The translations under genes and the position numbers were made by a program. Shown piece by piece: positions 41,509-42,641 of a stretch of 42,641 nucleotides of DNA. Location: positions 1 to 42,641 of the forward strand of contig JALUPA010000023.1 of the NCBI GenBank assembly GCA_027054335.1. Direction: 5' to 3'. The stretch's first letter is position 1; each line of letters starts with the position of its first letter. The notes below the pieces were generated by a model, which was given only the letters and a program-made list of their open reading frames with translations, searched no databases and was not told the origin of the DNA. The stretch comes from Ardenticatenaceae bacterium. GTDB lineage: Bacteria; Chloroflexota; Anaerolineae; Promineifilales; Promineifilaceae.

Positions 41509-41649
41509 CACCCTTACTATTTAATAAACAATAAGCGATGATGGAGACGAGTAAACGGCCGTATCCTGTCAAGCGAGTCCGGGATGGTGTAAGCCGGACA
41601 CAGCGCCGCCGTCGAAAATCCCTCCGGAGCTTCTGACTGAAAGGATGTT

Positions 41650-41705
41650 AGTAATTGAGTAATTGGTAATTAGGTAATTACTCAGTCACCCACTTACTAA
41701 TTACC
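41650..41705. repeat. GTAATTGAGTAA-type repeat hairpin inside the T-box leader
   Basis: GTAATTGAGTAATTGG opens a block whose ends GGTAATTA and TAATTACC are perfect reverse complements. It contains CAGTCACCCA, shared with the block at 8253-8309. It sits between the stem I part and the stem III/antiterminator part of the T-box leader, a place that can tolerate extra helices. Confidence 0.82.
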
Positions 41706-41820
41706 TCCAAGTAGGCACAGACGGACTCATCCCCCGTTACCGGGAATGCGGCCATTATCAGGTGGCTGATTGAGTGTCTGGCTTTGGCTGGAAACTTGGG
41801 TGGTACCGCGGAGAACAATG

Positions 41821-41850
41821 CCTTCGTCCCAATGGGATGGAGGCTTTTTT
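41821..41850 (+). terminator. Intrinsic terminator of the T-box
   Basis: CCTTCGTCCC, a three-base loop AAT, and GGGATGGAGG form a ten-pair stem with two G-U pairs, followed by C and six T. The CCG and GGAG bases in and before it are shared with the competing antiterminator next to the T-box sequence. Confidence 0.88.
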
Positions 41851-41993
41851 AGTCTTTTAGTCTGGTAGTCTTTTAGTCTGCTAGTCGGGTAGTCGGGTAG
41901 TCGGGTGGTCGGGTAGTCGATAGTCGAGTAGTTGGTGTGCGAGAACTTGTTAACCGTTGACTGTTGGCTGTTGGCTGTTGACTGTTGGCTGTT
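41851..41993. repeat. Two short tandem repeat tracts after the T-box
   Basis: From 41851 to about 41934 runs a tract of TAGTC-based units: first TTTTAGTC and TGGTAGTC, then repeated TAGTCGGG with drift. From about 41955 to 41993 runs GACTGTTG / GCTGTTG in about five heptamer-like copies. Together they fill the space between the terminator and the hydrolase start. Copy number in such tracts usually varies between strains. Confidence 0.85.
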
Positions 41994-42007
41994 ACCACGA
42001 GGTTTCT

Positions 42008-42641
42008 ATGAAGAAAAAATTACGTGGCGTCAAACGGAAGGATATTCAGCTTGATTATGACCTCTACCGGGTCAAAGTGCCCATTCCTGGCGTCTCCGGC
42101 GCTTATTTGAGCGTGCTCGATTTGTGGCCGGAGGGGGCAGGGGAGACGATCATGTTTGTGCATGGCTACGCCGGCGTGCTGGAGTCGTGGGAGTACCAGA
42201 TCAACCACTTCGCCCGCAATTATCGCGTGGTGGCTCCCGACTTGCGCGGGCACGGGCAGAGCGATGCGCCTTACACCGATTACACCATGCCGGAAATGGT
42301 CGCCGATTTGCAGGCCATCGTGGAAGAGCTGGATTTCCCGGAGAGGTTCATCCTCGTCGCTCATTCCTTTGGCGGTTCCATCGCCGTGGAGTATGCCAAC
42401 GCCCACCCGGAGCGGTTGAAAAAACTGGTGCTGATCGCCACGGCCGGCGAGTATCCGCTGCCCAGGGGAGCCAACATACTTTTACGCGCGCCTTTGGGGG
42501 TGATTCGGCCGCTCTGGAAATACCGCCATAAATGGGACGCTGAACTGCACGTGATGAAACGCATGGCCGCCAACAATATGCTGCAATGGCAGGGCTGGCC
42601 CTTGCTGCGTAACATCACCACGCCGACGCTGGTGGTGACCG
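42008..42641 (+). CDS. Alpha/beta hydrolase, 3' end outside the window
   Basis: Predicted start of an alpha/beta-hydrolase-fold enzyme, 211 codons visible with no stop before the window ends. MFVHGYAGVLESWEYQIN is the oxyanion-hole HG motif region, VVAPDLRGHGQSDAP follows, and LVAHSFGGSIAVEYA contains the nucleophile elbow with its Ser. The sequence ends at ITTPTLVVT, just before the usual catalytic Asp. The first 25 residues are basic. ATG 42008 has GAGG at 41999-42002. It is the first gene after the isoleucine T-box. Substrate unknown; members range from esterases to haloperoxidase-like enzymes. Confidence 0.9.
   Translation, partial: MKKKLRGVKRKDIQLDYDLYRVKVPIPGVSGAYLSVLDLWPEGAGETIMFVHGYAGVLESWEYQINHFARNYRVVAPDLRGHGQSDAPYTDYTMPEMVADLQAIVEELDFPERFILVAHSFGGSIAVEYANAHPERLKKLVLIATAGEYPLPRGANILLRAPLGVIRPLWKYRHKWDAELHVMKRMAANNMLQWQGWPLLRNITTPTLVVT

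Larger units (their letters stand above)
41534..41850 (+). promoter_or_regulatory. T-box leader (isoleucine-type) with terminator
   Basis: A tRNA-sensing T-box riboswitch. Stem I has GCGATGATGGAGACGAGTA at its base, AGCGAGTCCGGGATGGTG and GCCGGACACAGCG, then GTCGAAAATCCC and GGAGC. By analogy to known leaders, the specifier after GAAA is ATC at 41618-41620, an isoleucine codon. The linker and stem III region has AAGTAGGC and CCCCGTTACCGGG. The T-box itself, GGGTGGTACCGCG, is at 41798-41810. The terminator stem CCTTCGTCCC / GGGATGGAGG (41821-41843) is followed by six T. Uncharged tRNA-Ile should favour the antiterminator. A repeat hairpin (41650-41705) is inserted between stem I and the linker. 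No aminoacyl-tRNA synthetase follows in the window. Confidence 0.9.

Noticed and set aside
41534-41850. Glycine riboswitch, considered because of the nearby SHMT-GcvT gene
   Set aside because: It is on the opposite strand and shows T-box hallmarks (GGGTGGTACCGCG and stem I) rather than the glycine aptamer core.
41851-41993. Possible CRISPR array in the tandem repeats
   Set aside because: Units are 7-8 bases and directly adjacent, without spacers; these are short tandem repeats.

Overview
The window reads as a chromosomal segment of a Gram-positive-like, filament or biofilm-forming bacterium, most probably a member of the Chloroflexota (Anaerolineae / Ardenticatenia / Promineofilum-like). This is an inference from several signs: an isoleucine-type T-box leader, secreted LamG and SGNH proteins with a C-terminal YLP-type tail, DUF4038 and DUF5672 proteins, a serine hydroxymethyltransferase-aminomethyltransferase fusion, many intergenic heptamer repeats, and a hugely over-represented palindrome ACGGCCGT (about 48 copies counted by eye). 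No rRNA or tRNA gene was seen, so the taxonomy is not proven.

Positions 1-31.9 kb are one large exopolysaccharide / cell-surface glycan locus. It starts with a methyltransferase remnant and two paralogous family-2 glycosyltransferases around a polysaccharide deacetylase (0.3-2.9 kb). A DUF4038 lipoprotein and a hexapeptide acyltransferase follow. Next come a CDP-deoxysugar cassette (rfbF, rfbG, an RmlC-like epimerase and a SAF-domain oxidoreductase, 5.4-9.6 kb) and a secreted LamG-SGNH esterase. A translationally coupled run, DUF5672, GT2, GT4, GT4 and sulfotransferase, overlaps at start and stop codons; a second sulfotransferase follows at 16.9 kb. From about 17.8 to 28.4 kb the DNA is visibly AT-richer and almost lacks the palindrome. 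It carries four more GT4 enzymes, an O-antigen ligase/polymerase, two more sulfotransferases, a coiled-coil/VanZ/LamG membrane protein and two MITE-like elements, and looks like transferred DNA. The locus closes with a WbaP-type initiating sugar transferase and a Wzc/CpsD-type tyrosine autokinase (28.7-31.9 kb), then a terminator. Four sulfotransferases suggest a sulfated polymer.

Positions 32-34.8 kb hold the most unusual gene: a predicted fusion of a dead receiver domain, a roadblock-like domain and a dead IS200-type Y1 transposase domain, with a perfect hairpin just upstream. It is followed by an antitoxin / PIN-toxin pair whose toxin has one in-frame amber codon, and a RibD-type reductase coupled to it.

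Positions 34.7-41.3 kb are housekeeping genes on the minus strand: an amidohydrolase, a phosphoribosyltransferase, a PPK2 polyphosphate kinase and the 1048-residue SHMT-GcvT fusion. Diverging from it at 41.5 kb is a strong promoter and a complete T-box leader with an AUC (Ile) specifier. This leader is interrupted by a repeat hairpin and is followed not by an aminoacyl-tRNA synthetase but by an alpha/beta hydrolase that runs off the window.
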